Positions 53,936 to 64,000 of a DNA stretch of 64,000 bases are shown here, piece after piece (position 1 is the stretch's first letter; every line of letters begins with the position of its first letter). The notes beneath the pieces were generated by a model, which was not told where the DNA came from, ran no database searches, and was given only the letters and a program-made list of their open reading frames with translations. The DNA comes from Phymorhynchus buccinoides. Lineage: Eukaryota > Mollusca > Gastropoda > Neogastropoda > Raphitomidae. The DNA lies in assembly GCA_017654935.2 (NCBI GenBank), contig CM065700.1:46665838-46729837 (forward strand), given 5' to 3'. The position numbers were made by a program, and so were the translations under genes.

Positions 53936-54117
53936 GATTAGATTATCAGGGACCGGTTGTCGGCCTGATAGCTACAGTGGGTAGAGCGCCCGTCTGGTGG
54001 TTCGGGAAGGTGCTGGGTTCGACTACCGGTCGCGGCAGAACAATTTTTCCCACAAAATTACAACAATAGGCCTGGGAACGCAGAAGAAGGAAGAAGAAGA
54101 AATACAAGTCTGTGTAC

Positions 54118-54227
54118 CTGAGGCACTTGGGCCCGCTGATGCTTGCAGCTGTGCAGCTGCTAGCAGCCTGCTGCTGTCTCTGCTTCTCTGCTTCGGCTGC
54201 GGCTTCTGGCCTTCCGCTCTGCCTCCG
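54118..54227 (-). CDS. GLE1: Candidate GLE1 coiled-coil exon
   Basis: Acceptor TTTGTTTCAG, donor CCTCAG|GTACAC. Frame: RRQSGRPEAAAEAEKQRQQQ, then AASSCTAASISGPKCLR; a second frame gives AEAERKA at the start, suggesting one indel between AEAERK-A and EAAAEAEKQRQQQ. Ala/Glu/Gln/Arg-rich helix is typical of the central coiled coil of GLE1, which lies before the conserved C-terminal domain. The composition is not unique to GLE1; gene order supports the call. Confidence 0.55.
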
Positions 54228-54275
54228 CTGAAACAAACGACGATGGAATGAAACGTGGAAGAGCCATAGAACTGT

Positions 54276-54440
54276 ACCGTATTTTTCGGACATAGGGCGA
54301 TATTTTTTCCCCAGACTGGAGGACTGCGCCTATAATATGACTACGTAACAATAGTAAGAAAGCCTAACAGAATCGAATTTTGGTAAAAGTTTGGGGGGTT
54401 AGCCCTTATAATCAGTGTGCCTACAGTCGAAGAATATGTA
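54276..54440. mobile_element. CCGTATTTTTCGG MITE, degraded
   Basis: Starts CCGTATTTTTCGGACATAGG and includes CGCCTATAATATGACTAC, with the opposite end near 54425-54440. Same family as 32584-32736 with many indels. Confidence 0.7.
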
Positions 54441-54589
54441 ACATCCCAGTATTCCCCATGGAGGTACCGGGGTTCTTCGAGAATATACAAACACGTTCAT
54501 ACAACCCTTCTGGAAAGTTCTAGTGCCTTGTATAAACTCGTCTTGGACTCTGCGCTACATTTCGCTATCTTGCACATATATCTGTTATC

Positions 54590-55530
54590 TACGTATCCTT
54601 TCCTGGAATTATTGGCCCATTCTCTTGCCTTTCCCTTTTGCTTACTGTCATCTACTATATCTTCCGACTTATTGGCCCATTCTCCTGCCTGACTTTCCCT
54701 TTGCTTCTGTCATCTACTATCCTTTCTGACCTTACTGACCCATTCTCCTGCTTTTCCCTATTGCCTACCTGTCATTCTACTATCTTCTGACGTATTGGCC
54801 CATTCTCCTGCCTTTTCCTTTGCTTACTGTATCTTACTATCTTCCTGACTTATTGGCCCATTCTCTGCCTTTTTCCCTTTGCTTTCTGTCATCTTACTAT
54901 TCTTTCTGACTTACTCGGCCCATTCTCCGCCTTTTCCCTCTGCTTTCTATCATCTACTATCTTCCTGACTTATTGGCCCATTCTCTGCCCTTTCCCTTTG
55001 CTTTCTATATCTCGCATCTTCTGATTATTGGCCAATCTCTGCCTTTTCCTTTGCTTTCTATCATCTACTGTCTTTCTGACGTATTGGCCATTGTCTGCCT
55101 TTACCCTTGCTTCTATCATCTAATATCTTTATGACTACTGGCCCTCTCTGCCTTTTCCCTTTTGCTTTCTGTCATCTAATATATTCTGAATTATTGTCCA
55201 ATTTCCTGCCTTTTCCCTTTGCTTTATGTCATCTGCTATCTTGACTTTATTGGTCATTCTCCTGCCTTTTCCCTTTGCTTTCTCGTCATCTGCTTCTCTG
55301 ACTTATTGGCCACATTTCTCCTGCCTTTTCCCTTTGCTTTCTTTATCTACTATCTTCTGACTATGGCCCATTCTCCGCCTTTTCCCTTTGCTTTCTGTAC
55401 ATCTACTATCTTTTGCCTTACTGTCATCTCCTGCCTTTTCCTTTGCTTTCTATCATACTACTATCTTTCTGACTTATTGGCCCATTACTCCTGCCTTTTT
55501 CAAAAATCTTTCCAAATAATGTCTCCTTAC
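54590..55530 (+). repeat. 57-60-bp minisatellite from family A
   Basis: About 15 irregular units of GACTTATTGGCCCATTCTCC, TGCCTTTTCCCTTTGC and TTTCTATCATCTACTATC. This is a second array born from family A, using a different segment from the 113-bp arrays. Unit lengths vary by single-base indels. Confidence 0.9.
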
Positions 55531-55580
55531 CCATTATGGCCATATGGTCTGGGAAACGCAGAATAAGAAGAAGAAGAAGA

Positions 55581-56000
55581 GTACTCCAGTATGAAGCCAC
55601 AAGGAGATGGTTTTTGGCCTTGGGTACATTGTTTGGGGTCTTTTTTTAGCCTTAAACAACACATTTTGTTCGCATCGCAGCGATTTTGAAATTATTAAAA
55701 AGACCCACACCACACAAATCACGTCCAGCCATACACACAAACAAAACATACAGAAAACAAAAGGAAGAAATGAAAGAAAGATTCCGGCTTTTTACTCAGT
55801 TAGACATAGGGAAGTGGTACACAGATTTATTCCGCTGAAGCAAATGGCATCAAATGACCGCTATCTATTAATTCTGGACATAGTATGGCGGAACCACTGA
55901 ATGCAGGGTGCTAGCGCCAAAGGGTCCCCAAACCTGAAACTAGGAATTCCGCAAACCGGAAAACCTGGAAACCAATCTAAACGGCAAGTTCAATTTCTTG
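55581..56000. other. Contig end, nothing recognised
   Basis: Unique-looking sequence up to the gap with no supported gene. Confidence 0.5.
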
Positions 56001-56500
56001 NNNNNNNNNNNNNNNNNNNNNNNNNNNNNNNNNNNNNNNNNNNNNNNNNNNNNNNNNNNNNNNNNNNNNNNNNNNNNNNNNNNNNNNNNNNNNNNNNNNN
56101 NNNNNNNNNNNNNNNNNNNNNNNNNNNNNNNNNNNNNNNNNNNNNNNNNNNNNNNNNNNNNNNNNNNNNNNNNNNNNNNNNNNNNNNNNNNNNNNNNNNN
56201 NNNNNNNNNNNNNNNNNNNNNNNNNNNNNNNNNNNNNNNNNNNNNNNNNNNNNNNNNNNNNNNNNNNNNNNNNNNNNNNNNNNNNNNNNNNNNNNNNNNN
56301 NNNNNNNNNNNNNNNNNNNNNNNNNNNNNNNNNNNNNNNNNNNNNNNNNNNNNNNNNNNNNNNNNNNNNNNNNNNNNNNNNNNNNNNNNNNNNNNNNNNN
56401 NNNNNNNNNNNNNNNNNNNNNNNNNNNNNNNNNNNNNNNNNNNNNNNNNNNNNNNNNNNNNNNNNNNNNNNNNNNNNNNNNNNNNNNNNNNNNNNNNNNN
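56001..56500. other. Assembly gap (500 N)
   Basis: Exactly 500 N, the same placeholder as at 22038. Sequence beyond it may not be adjacent in the genome. Confidence 1.
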
Positions 56501-57199
56501 AGACGAACAGAGCGCATGCACGCGAGAACAGAACGCATACGCACACGAATCAACATGCGAGGTTCTCCCACCCCCAATCAAGGGACGCCACAGCCCCACT
56601 CGAACAAAGCAAGGCGAATGCACGCGTCGAAACTCTATATCGTGTGTCGCTTGCCGTGTTTTCTCTTTATCCGGGTTATCACAGCTTTTTTCTTTCGGTT
56701 TGTTTCTAGTTAAATATGGCATTTTACCTTTTTTGCCCTTATGTTCACCATCAGAAGTCAGGATAATAAATATGAAACTCACGTTTGCAACAAGAAAGCA
56801 GCGACACAGACCGAAAACCTACTATCAAGAGATGCATGCACCTCCAATTTACATTTTTTGCTGAAGAACATTTTTGTGGGTTACTCTTTCTGTTCTTCGT
56901 TATAGTCCGCGATCTAACATTTGTAAAAACGAAGGAGTAAAAAAACTATATATTAAGTTGTTCAATGATTTTAAATCTTTAATATGTATGTCCTTGTTCA
57001 AATCCGTCGGAGGCCAAGTGTAAAATATGTGCAACTTTCGTAGAAGTGATCTTTGTAGGTACCATGAATTTCGCCTGGATGTTATCTTTCTTTCTATTCT
57101 GTTGTTATTTGTTTTTATTGCTGTTTTTGACTTATCTTTCGGGTTGAGGAAACCGAAGGAGTGATTGAGGCATCAACTGTCTGTTCACCTACCATTGAA
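56501..57199. other. Start of third contig, no gene seen
   Basis: AT-rich sequence; open frames are short and lack family features. Confidence 0.5.
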
Positions 57200-57395
57200 G
57201 GTGAGTAATACCCTAGAGTTAGCGAGCCTGGTGGTAGTTCCGAACGAAAATGACTCAGTGATGCATTCTGGATATAAGACTGTAGGGAGTTCGACAAGGA
57301 AGGAGTCTAGGCGTGACTTGAGGTTCTTGACAGAGGGTCCCGACACCATAGAGTTCTGGTAGGCTGTTCCAGAGATTGAAACTCTAAGGCCGGGT
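57200..57395 (-). mobile_element. LINE C-terminal remnant
   Basis: Reading -: RVSISGTAYQNSMVSGPSVK, NLKSRLDSFL. The pattern R-V..WN-LP..VV.APSV..FK.RLD is the end of CR1/L2-type LINE proteins; the WN-LP part is decayed (GTAYQ). Confidence 0.55.
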
Positions 57396-57400
57396 TCACA

Positions 57401-57512
57401 GTTCCGTACGGAAAACCCTAAATAAAGTGAAGAAAGAAGGATAAAAGTTACGATTATAGGGGAAATTCGGACGCGTGCGCAATTCTTTTGTCTTCTTTGA
57501 GTTTCACGCAGT
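57401..57512 (+). repeat. Direct repeat copy 1 flanking SINE
   Basis: AGTTCCGTACGGAAAACCCT, GTGAAGAAAGAAGG, GAAATTCGGAC and TTCTTTGAGTTTCAC. Repeated at 57901-58012 with about 10-15% divergence by eye. Confidence 0.85.
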
Positions 57513-57514
57513 GT

Positions 57515-57875
57515 AGAGTGGAACCAGGAGGTAGCGCGTTCGCTTCGTGTCAAGTAAACCGAGTTCGAACCTGGGTACAGGGATTTTTCCTCCACTTTGC
57601 ACTAGGCCTTGCGAGTCTGAAATGTGAGTTTTCCGACGAGACGATAAACCGAGGCCCAGTGTGCCATTGCACTTAGCACACGTTAAATTCAGTGCAACGA
57701 AAAAGTTGTATTTGGTCAAAATTTCCCCCCTCTCCCTTCTCTCATCAGTCACACAAAAATCGCATGCAAAAATTAAAAACAAAAAAATAATTGGGTGGCG
57801 CCTCTGGCTGCGACGCGCTCTCAAGGTGGAGGCACCCGAAATTCACAGAGACGCCTAGGTTACTATTATGTAAAC
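57515..57875 (+). mobile_element. tRNA-derived SINE, full length
   Basis: A-box-like GGTAGCGCGTTCGC at about 57530, B box GAGTTCGAACCTGGG at about 57560-57574, then CACTAGGCCTTGCGAG, GATAAACCGAGGCCC, ATCGCATGCAAAAA and a GCGCCTCTGGCTGCGACGCG body, tail near CACAGAGACGCC. The best copy in the window for defining the family. Not a tRNA gene: no acceptor-stem pairing or CCA-side end visible. Confidence 0.85.
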
Positions 57876-57900
57876 AGAACATAAACACCACTAGACGCTA

Positions 57901-58012
57901 AGTTCCGTACGAAAAACCCTTAATAAGTGGAAGAAAGAAGAAAAAGTTTAGGAATATTGGAAATTCGGACAGTGCGCAAATTCTTTACCCTTCTTTGTTT
58001 CACTATTATGGA
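57901..58012 (+). repeat. Direct repeat copy 2 flanking SINE
   Basis: AGTTCCGTACGAAAAACCCT, GTGGAAGAAAGAAG, GGAAATTCGGAC and CTTCTTTGTTTCAC, paired with 57401-57512. Confidence 0.85.
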
Positions 58013-59086
58013 TTGCGCACGGGTTTTTCCGCATGGATATTCGCTTATGTGTGTACACGGCCATAGAGAGACGAATTTTGCTTCTAATCTGGAGCCTAGG
58101 CGCCCTTTTGATCATTTCAGCGAATGACTTCTGTTTTTTCTGCAGAGAGTGTTTCACAGTGTGGGTGTCACATTGATCAATTGGTGCAATACTTGAACAA
58201 ATCGATGTGTCCCACGCTACGCCTGTGATCAAGGCGGGATGTGGGTGTGATATAATTCGGATAGTTTGTCCTTAAAGCTGGACCGGCGATGAGTTTGTGC
58301 AAGAAACACGCGAGATTCACCAGAAAGACAGCCTTTTCAAAGGATCGGAAACAATCACTTTGCTCTGGTGCCTAGGAGAATTAAACTGCAAAACGGCGAT
58401 TCCTCTGGCGGAGATGCCTGAGAGAGTAGCCATTTGGATGGGGTGGGTGGAGGACACTCATTTGAGGTGAAATAATTTCTCGTCAGCACCTCCACCAAGG
58501 AGGAATCGACAGATTTGGCGTCGATCCTCTAGGAAACCAGAGCAAGTGAGGGTGCAATCTCTGTAAAGGGTGTTTTGCCTGGGGATCTCGACGTGTTTCT
58601 TACAAAAAAACTCATCCGTCTGGGTGCCACCTGTAAGATGAGCTAGTAGTTTTTTGTGCTCTGCGTGAAACAATATGTCTGTTAAGAATGTCTCTAATCA
58701 AGTCGGTTGTTTGACAGAAGGCTCAATCTGATTCAGGTATGAACTGTCGTGATTCCATCAATAATCATGACAATGGAAGCAGTTTATATCATTTTGGTGT
58801 TCACCATACAAACACAACAAAAGTCCAGTGTATTCAGCATGTTTGCGACATTGCTTACCACAGGGTTGTTCATCTCCTTAAAGTATCATGGAAAAGACAA
58901 GGAAAGTCCGTCCGGTTGAAAACTGATGAGCAGTAGATGATCGAACATTCCCTATCTCCCGTAGACGTTCGCGTCCCCCCCCCCCCCCCTTTATCTTAAA
59001 AAAAAGTTTTACAGACTCTTGGGTATGAAATGCACGAAACACTAAGTTCAACTTCTTTTTTTCATATGCTCCCAACAATTAATTAG
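58013..59086. other. No gene recognised
   Basis: Short ORFs only (for example 58458-58673 -), without recognisable domains. C run at 58976-58990. Confidence 0.5.
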
Positions 59087-59165
59087 AATTCATATAAGTC
59101 ATAATTTTCTTTATTGTCCTTTGGCATTGTACAACGCACACGGAAACTTGTCTTCCACGTGTAAA
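59087..59165 (-). mobile_element. 3' tip of the CR1/Jockey-like LINE
   Basis: ATAAGTCATAATTTTCTTTA, TTGTCCTTTGGCATTGTACA and ACGGAAACTTGTCTTCCACG match the 3' end of the LINE at 19496-19575. A severely 5'-truncated copy. Confidence 0.8.
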
Positions 59166-59369
59166 AACAAAATTAATAAAAGTATGAAACATAAATTTAC
59201 ATTACCAAAATAATGATGCAACTCTCACACCACACCCATCATTCATCCGCTGTCTTGCTCACTCATCATACAACCCACCACCACTTCCGCCATCATTTTT
59301 TTCACCCTTTCTTTTTCTTTTTTCCTTCCTTTCCTCCTTTTTTCTTTGTTCTTTTTCACTCCCCCCCCT

Positions 59370-59425
59370 TTTTGTGTGTGTGTGTGTGGTGTGTGTGTGT
59401 GTGGGTGTGTGTGTGTTAGGTAGGC
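59370..59425 (+). repeat. (TG)n microsatellite
   Basis: TG run with single interruptions, preceded by T/C-rich sequence; a short (GA)n is at 59596-59616. Confidence 0.95.
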
Positions 59426-60086
59426 TTTTCTCCGCTCCTCTTTCATCTTCTTGTCTGTGTGGGCTGACTTAAGATGGACATTTTTCCAAGAGGCCTAAGT
59501 GTAAGTATTTGAATACAAAAATGTCTGGGCCTTCTGTGTGACCTAGTGCTTGGGGTACTGACACATTCATACTGTGTGAAGCTGGTTTATGTGTGGGAGA
59601 GAGAGAGAGAGAGAGGTGCGTGTGTGTGCGTTGGGTGTGCGCATGCGCATGCATATGTGTGTAAGTGTGTGTGCAAGTGGATAATGTTTATGCTTCTGTT
59701 TCTCTGTTTGCCGGCCTGTCTGTCTTTCTGTGGACAAAAAGACAAGCTAATAGACGATTTTCGTGAAAAAAAACTAGGGGAGAGAACTTCGTGAAAATTA
59801 GAGTTTGCTTACCTCCATTACTCGGTCAAATACCATAGCAACAATGCAACAATGGCGTCGAAGCTTGAAACCGCAGGATGAGAGTCAGCGACTTGCAAAC
59901 ATTTTTTTTAATAGAAAAATTAGGGGCTGCCAGTGGCCACAAACTGATAAAACTTGCAAACTGTGACGAAAAAATATAAATTACATCAAATTTAAAATGA
60001 CGCACGGTGTTCTAAGTGCTGTGTGTCTCCTCAAACACACGAGGCGAGGGCTGGGGATCTACCTGATGGTAGAGTATCTTCCCCAG

Positions 60087-60195
<109 letters not shown>

Positions 60196-60279
60196 GTTTT
60201 TTTTGACCGATTGAATTAGGCAAGATCACTTCCACACACCATGAAGCTACTCCCCTTAATTATTTCCGAACAAATCCTA

Positions 60280-60705
60280 TTTTTCTGTTTTGGTTTTGGG
60301 TCTATTAATATCTGGCCATGCTGTTTTCTAATTTAACAATGATTTTAGCCTGCTAAAAATGAACGTAAACCTTAATCTGTACTGGAACAAAATACCCAAA
60401 CTATTTCTTGGGGAGATTTTATTCCTATTGTTTTTTGGTTTTGGGTCTATTAGAATATCTATGCTGTTTTCAAAATTTACCAAATTAATGCTAAAATTAC
60501 GTTTAATCTGTACTGTCGACAAAATATCCAAACTATTTTTTTGGGGAAGAATTCCTATTGTTTGTTGGTTTTATGGTGCTATTAGATATGTCTGGCCATG
60601 CTGTTTTCAAAATTTAACAAATGATTTTACCTGCTTAAATTACGTACCTTAATCTGTACTATCGACAAAATACCCAAACTATTTTTGGGGGGAAGATTTT
60701 ATACT
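60280..60705 (+). repeat. Three-copy tandem repeat, about 125 bp
   Basis: Units contain TTGGTTTTGGGTCTATTA, ATGCTGTTTTCAAAATTTA, CCTTAATCTGTACT and GACAAAATACCCAAACTATT. No link to an exon seen. Confidence 0.85.
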
Positions 60706-60999
60706 CTTTCCCCTTACTTTGCTTATCTCCACTTCCTGGAATCAATCAGCCAATGTAATCCCGCCTGAGATGTCCACGTGATATTGATCGTGACACAAGC
60801 CGCAACAACTCAAGGCTACTTAATAATAATAATAATAAGAGGCTACTTCCTCCTGATAAGGTACTTCTCCTGATAAGAACAACAAATATATGTAGTTAAA
60901 ATGGGCGGTTTAGGTGAAGTTTTTGTCCTTAGCCCTCGACACATGTAGCATTTTACTTGAAGGCAGTTTCTTAGCAACGTCACACTTTGTAAGTTGATT

Positions 61000-61031
61000 A
61001 CTCTCCCCCCCCCCCTCTCTCATTCTCTTCT

Positions 61032-61094
<63 letters not shown>

Positions 61095-61118
61095 TTCTCT
61101 CTCTCTCTCTCTCTCTCG
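61000..61118 (+). repeat. (CT)n microsatellite
   Basis: CT run with a few interruptions, preceded by a C run. Confidence 0.95.
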
Positions 61119-62084
61119 CCCTAAGCACAGCAAAAATGTTTTTTCTTTGCCTTTTATTGGACGAAGGGGAAGTAGCATAAGCAACTGAAGTGATTTCATT
61201 GGGGTTGCTAGAAGCGATCACTGATAAGCGTCTGCTCATTCCCAGATTATACAAGGAAATTCAGTTGATAAATATCAACTAAAAGGAGGCCAAACAGTGT
61301 TAACATTATGTAGAAGAGTGTATTGCACTTCAAATGTGTATGAACATGTATGTCTTTTCAAAATATCTTCAATGTGATGCAGTTGGCTACTTTAGAGAAG
61401 AAGAAGAACAAAAGTTATATAAAATATGAACGTGTCATGAAATACGTTCGTCATCGACCGCTCAGACAAGAACAAAAAAGAAGTTCAACACAGTAAAGTG
61501 CTGAAAATGACGGTTTAGTTCTGTAAGCAAATGAGATTCGTCTTCCAAAGTATTTGTGATCCTAATGTTGTCATGAAACTGAAAGAAACCAGACTTCGAC
61601 TTTTGAGATAGAGAGTCATAAACACAAAGAGAGTAGGGTAGGCTCAGCCTACGGTTGTGTGAATAAAACTGAAAAAACCCAACTTGGCTCATATTCATCT
61701 TTCACTGTCAACTGATTGTGTCCGTCTGCTAACCTTTGCACTAGGCCTAGGCCTACAGGGACTGATCCTGCTTCCATAGCTCAACACCACAGCACAAAGA
61801 GAGTCGCATCACTAAGCCTACCTAACTGTTTTGGTCAGTTGCTAGGCTAACGCATATTAATGAGTCTCTCAATGGTAGTGTGTGTATCAATGAAAAAGAA
61901 AGGGGGGGGGGGGGGGTCAAGGAATAGTCAACTGATAAATGAACGTGAGGATAGAAGAATGTAAAATCCATCCGTAAGTATTTCTTCAAAATAAAGGGTT
62001 TGGTGAATATACAATTGGCATGCGATTATTGTCACTGATGAGGGAGGACGAGGAGGGGGGGGGGAGGGGGAGGAATTTTGACAA

Positions 62085-62165
62085 AATTACAACTTTTTCG
62101 TCGCCATTGGATTTAACATATGCTAAGTGCATGGGCACACACGGGACCTCGGTTTATTATCTGTA
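62085..62165 (-). mobile_element. SINE fragment
   Basis: ACAACTTTTTCGTCGCCATT, CTAAGTGCATGGGCAC and GGGACCTCGGTTTAT match the middle of the tRNA-SINE on the - strand. Confidence 0.7.
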
Positions 62166-62289
62166 AAAAAAATGAAATCCCTTTGACATAATGACAACTG
62201 TCCCTCTGTTTTGAGGCCCTGTAAAAAAAAATCCCGCCAAAAGGGCGAGGGGTAAAAATGTTATGTGTGCAGTCCTTTTATTATTTTGT

Positions 62290-62425
62290 TGTTGTCATTA
62301 TTTATGATGAATGCAGTTTTTAATTATTTTTTTGACAATGCATTTGCTGTGATTTTGCAAAAGTTTAGTAATGCACTTCTGTGATTTTGCTAAAGTTTAA
62401 CAATGTGGTTAGAAAATGCCAAAAT
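62290..62425 (+). repeat. Repeat pair, copy 1
   Basis: TTGACAATGCATTTGCTGTG, GCAAAAGTTTAGTAATGCAC and TTCTGTGATTTTGC recur at 62775-62865. Confidence 0.8.
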
Positions 62426-62774
62426 GACGATGAGGCCCTGTCAAGGGTTTTATCATCATACAAATCACGCCTTGTCAACGCAGTTTTTTTACCATAGAAG
62501 AAGCAACACAAACCGTCTTTTCTTTATAATTCTCTTTGCTGAAGCGTAATAAACAGCTGTAATACATGTACAATCGTTTGGCTTTTAACATTCTGCAAAT
62601 CATTTGCATGCTATCCGTATTCTATACTACATAATTTAGCAATGTCAACACAAAAATAATAAAGTTTAGCAGACGACACCAACTCCAGTAAAGAAAGTGT
62701 GGTGGAAGCCTACTGCTACGCACGCACACACGCATTGTAAAACCATGACTCAAGTCTGCTGACACATGCAGATG

Positions 62775-62865
62775 AATGCAGTTATTATTTGACAATGCAA
62801 TTTCTGTTGTTTTGCAAAAGTTTAGTAATGCACTTCTGTGATTTTGCAAAGGTTTGGTAATGGTG
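62775..62865 (+). repeat. Repeat pair, copy 2
   Basis: TTGACAATGCAATTTCTGTT, GCAAAAGTTTAGTAATGCAC; second copy of 62290-62425. Confidence 0.8.
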
Positions 62866-63039
62866 GTTGTACACTTTAAAAAAAAAAAATGCCAACCCCT
62901 ACTAGCCTAGCCTAGTTAACCTTCACCGTGCCTCGTCATTGACTACACAGTCCCGACGTCGCGGGTCAAATAGACCCAGACTTTTATATAGTCAAAAGTA
63001 GCACTTAGCTGTTCATTCCTATTCCAAATGTGCGGGTCT

Positions 63040-63585
63040 AGGCTGCACACACACCCGTGTGATGTGTGTGTGTGTCATGCACGAGCGCGCGGTGTGTGTA
63101 TGTGCGCGCATGCGCGTGTGTGCGTTGTCTGTTTCGCGCGCGCGCATGTATGTGTATGTGTACATGTGGCGTGTGTGTGCGCACGTGTGACTGTGTGCGC
63201 TTGCACGTATGTGTGTTCGCGCGCGGAATTTGTGGTGGGCCCCCCCCGCACCATGTGTGTGTGTGTATATGCTCCGCCATGTATGTGTGTGTGTGGACAT
63301 GTGTGTATGTTGGTCATCGCAGTGCGCCAGTGTTGTTTGCACATGCTGTTGTGCGCACGTGTGTGTGTAAGTGCCGCACGTGTGTGTGTTCGCGCGCGCA
63401 CTCATGTTTTCCCCCTTCCCTTTTCGGGTTTAGTCTTCTATTTTTAGTTTCTTCCGTTCTTCGTCCTATAGTTCTTTCTTTTTTAGTTTCCTTTTTAGAA
63501 CTACTAAATTAATGGGATGACAGTGTGTGGGTTTGTTGAATAACCAAAAGGAACAAGGATTTTTTTCCTTGTCTGTCTACTACTA

Positions 63586-63616
<31 letters not shown>

Positions 63617-64000
63617 TATGTGTGTGCACGCACGTGTGTGTGTGTATGTGTGCGCGCGTGTGTGCATGTGTGTGTACATGCATGACTTTCTTTGCGTGTG
63701 TACGTGTGCACACGCGCGCAAGCTTGTGCCTGTGTGTGCACGCATGCATGTATGCGCATGTGTGTTTGCACGTGCATGCGTGTGTGCACATGTGTGTGTG
63801 TGCACTTGCGTGCGTGCATGTGTGTTTGCGCTTGCGTGTATGCGCATGCATGCCAGTGTGTGTGCGTGTGTGCATGAGCACGCGTGCGTGTGCACGCGCG
63901 CACGTGTGTACGCGCGCACGTAGTGGCACGCGCGCACGTGTGTGTGTGCAGGCGCAGTGTTAGTGTGTTCGTGCGCTACACGTGTGTGTGTTCGTGCGCG
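63040..64000 (+). repeat. Long TG/CG/CA alternating purine-pyrimidine tract
   Basis: Nearly continuous alternating purine-pyrimidine (TGTGTGCGCGCATGCGCG type), with a break of ordinary DNA at about 63400-63600. CG steps are frequent. All Cys/Val/His-rich frames here come from this composition. It runs off the window edge. Confidence 0.93.

Noticed and set aside
57520..57600. tRNA gene
   Set aside because: A/B-box-like sequence is present but no cloverleaf closes and the same unit recurs with a SINE body and tail.
63019..63963. His/Thr- and Cys/Val-rich open frames
   Set aside because: Direct products of the TG/CG tract on both strands.

Overview
This is a eukaryotic, almost certainly invertebrate metazoan, window. 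It holds intron-rich nuclear genes, a CR1/Jockey-like LINE, tRNA-derived SINEs, several MITE families and many minisatellites. I favour a mollusc (gastropod-like) from the repeat style, but that is inference. There are no prokaryotic features, CRISPR arrays or functional tRNA/rRNA genes that I can support.

The window consists of three contigs joined by two gaps of exactly 500 N (22038-22537 and 56001-56500). The first two contigs are reverse complements of each other over at least 22 kb. The left arm (1-22037) carries the 3' part of GLE1 (mRNA-export nucleoporin, + strand) and a complete four-exon MRPL50 (mitoribosomal protein mL50, - strand); the two genes converge. The right arm (22538 to about 47000) carries the same genes inverted: MRPL50 on + (27061-34291) and GLE1 on -. 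The right contig then continues into earlier GLE1 exons (46.8-54.2 kb). These have no counterpart in the window because the left arm is cut at position 1. The arms differ by SNPs, by array copy number and by at least six clean presence/absence transposon insertions with target-site duplications. Both contigs also end inside the same 20-bp satellite. The simplest reading is two haplotypes of one locus, with one placed in inverted orientation by the scaffolder, not a real 45-kb palindrome. The outer part of the right contig (about 43-56 kb) is dense in indels, and the GLE1 exons there are frameshifted, as expected of unpolished long-read sequence.

The most interesting biology is that most exon edges in the window have been turned into tandem arrays. 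GLE1 and MRPL50 introns and 3' flanks hold minisatellites whose unit is the end of the neighbouring exon plus its splice site, or the last codons plus stop/poly(A) signal. They include a 109-bp array of GLE1 pseudo-exons, each with its own 3' splice site and the same early in-frame TAA. Copy number differs between the two arms at every such array seen in both.

Region by region: 1-5.4 kb GLE1 last exons with exon-edge arrays, a SINE pair and a hAT-like element; 5.4-11.7 kb GLE1 3' flank with minisatellites and dispersed repeats; 11.8-19.2 kb MRPL50 with a left-only 2.4-kb insertion; 19.5-21 kb LINE; 21.2-24.5 kb satellite and gap; 24.7-47 kb the mirror image; 47-56 kb upstream GLE1 exons in low-quality sequence; 56.5-64 kb a third contig without recognisable genes, containing SINE/LINE remnants, a 105-base G run and a long TG/CG tract.
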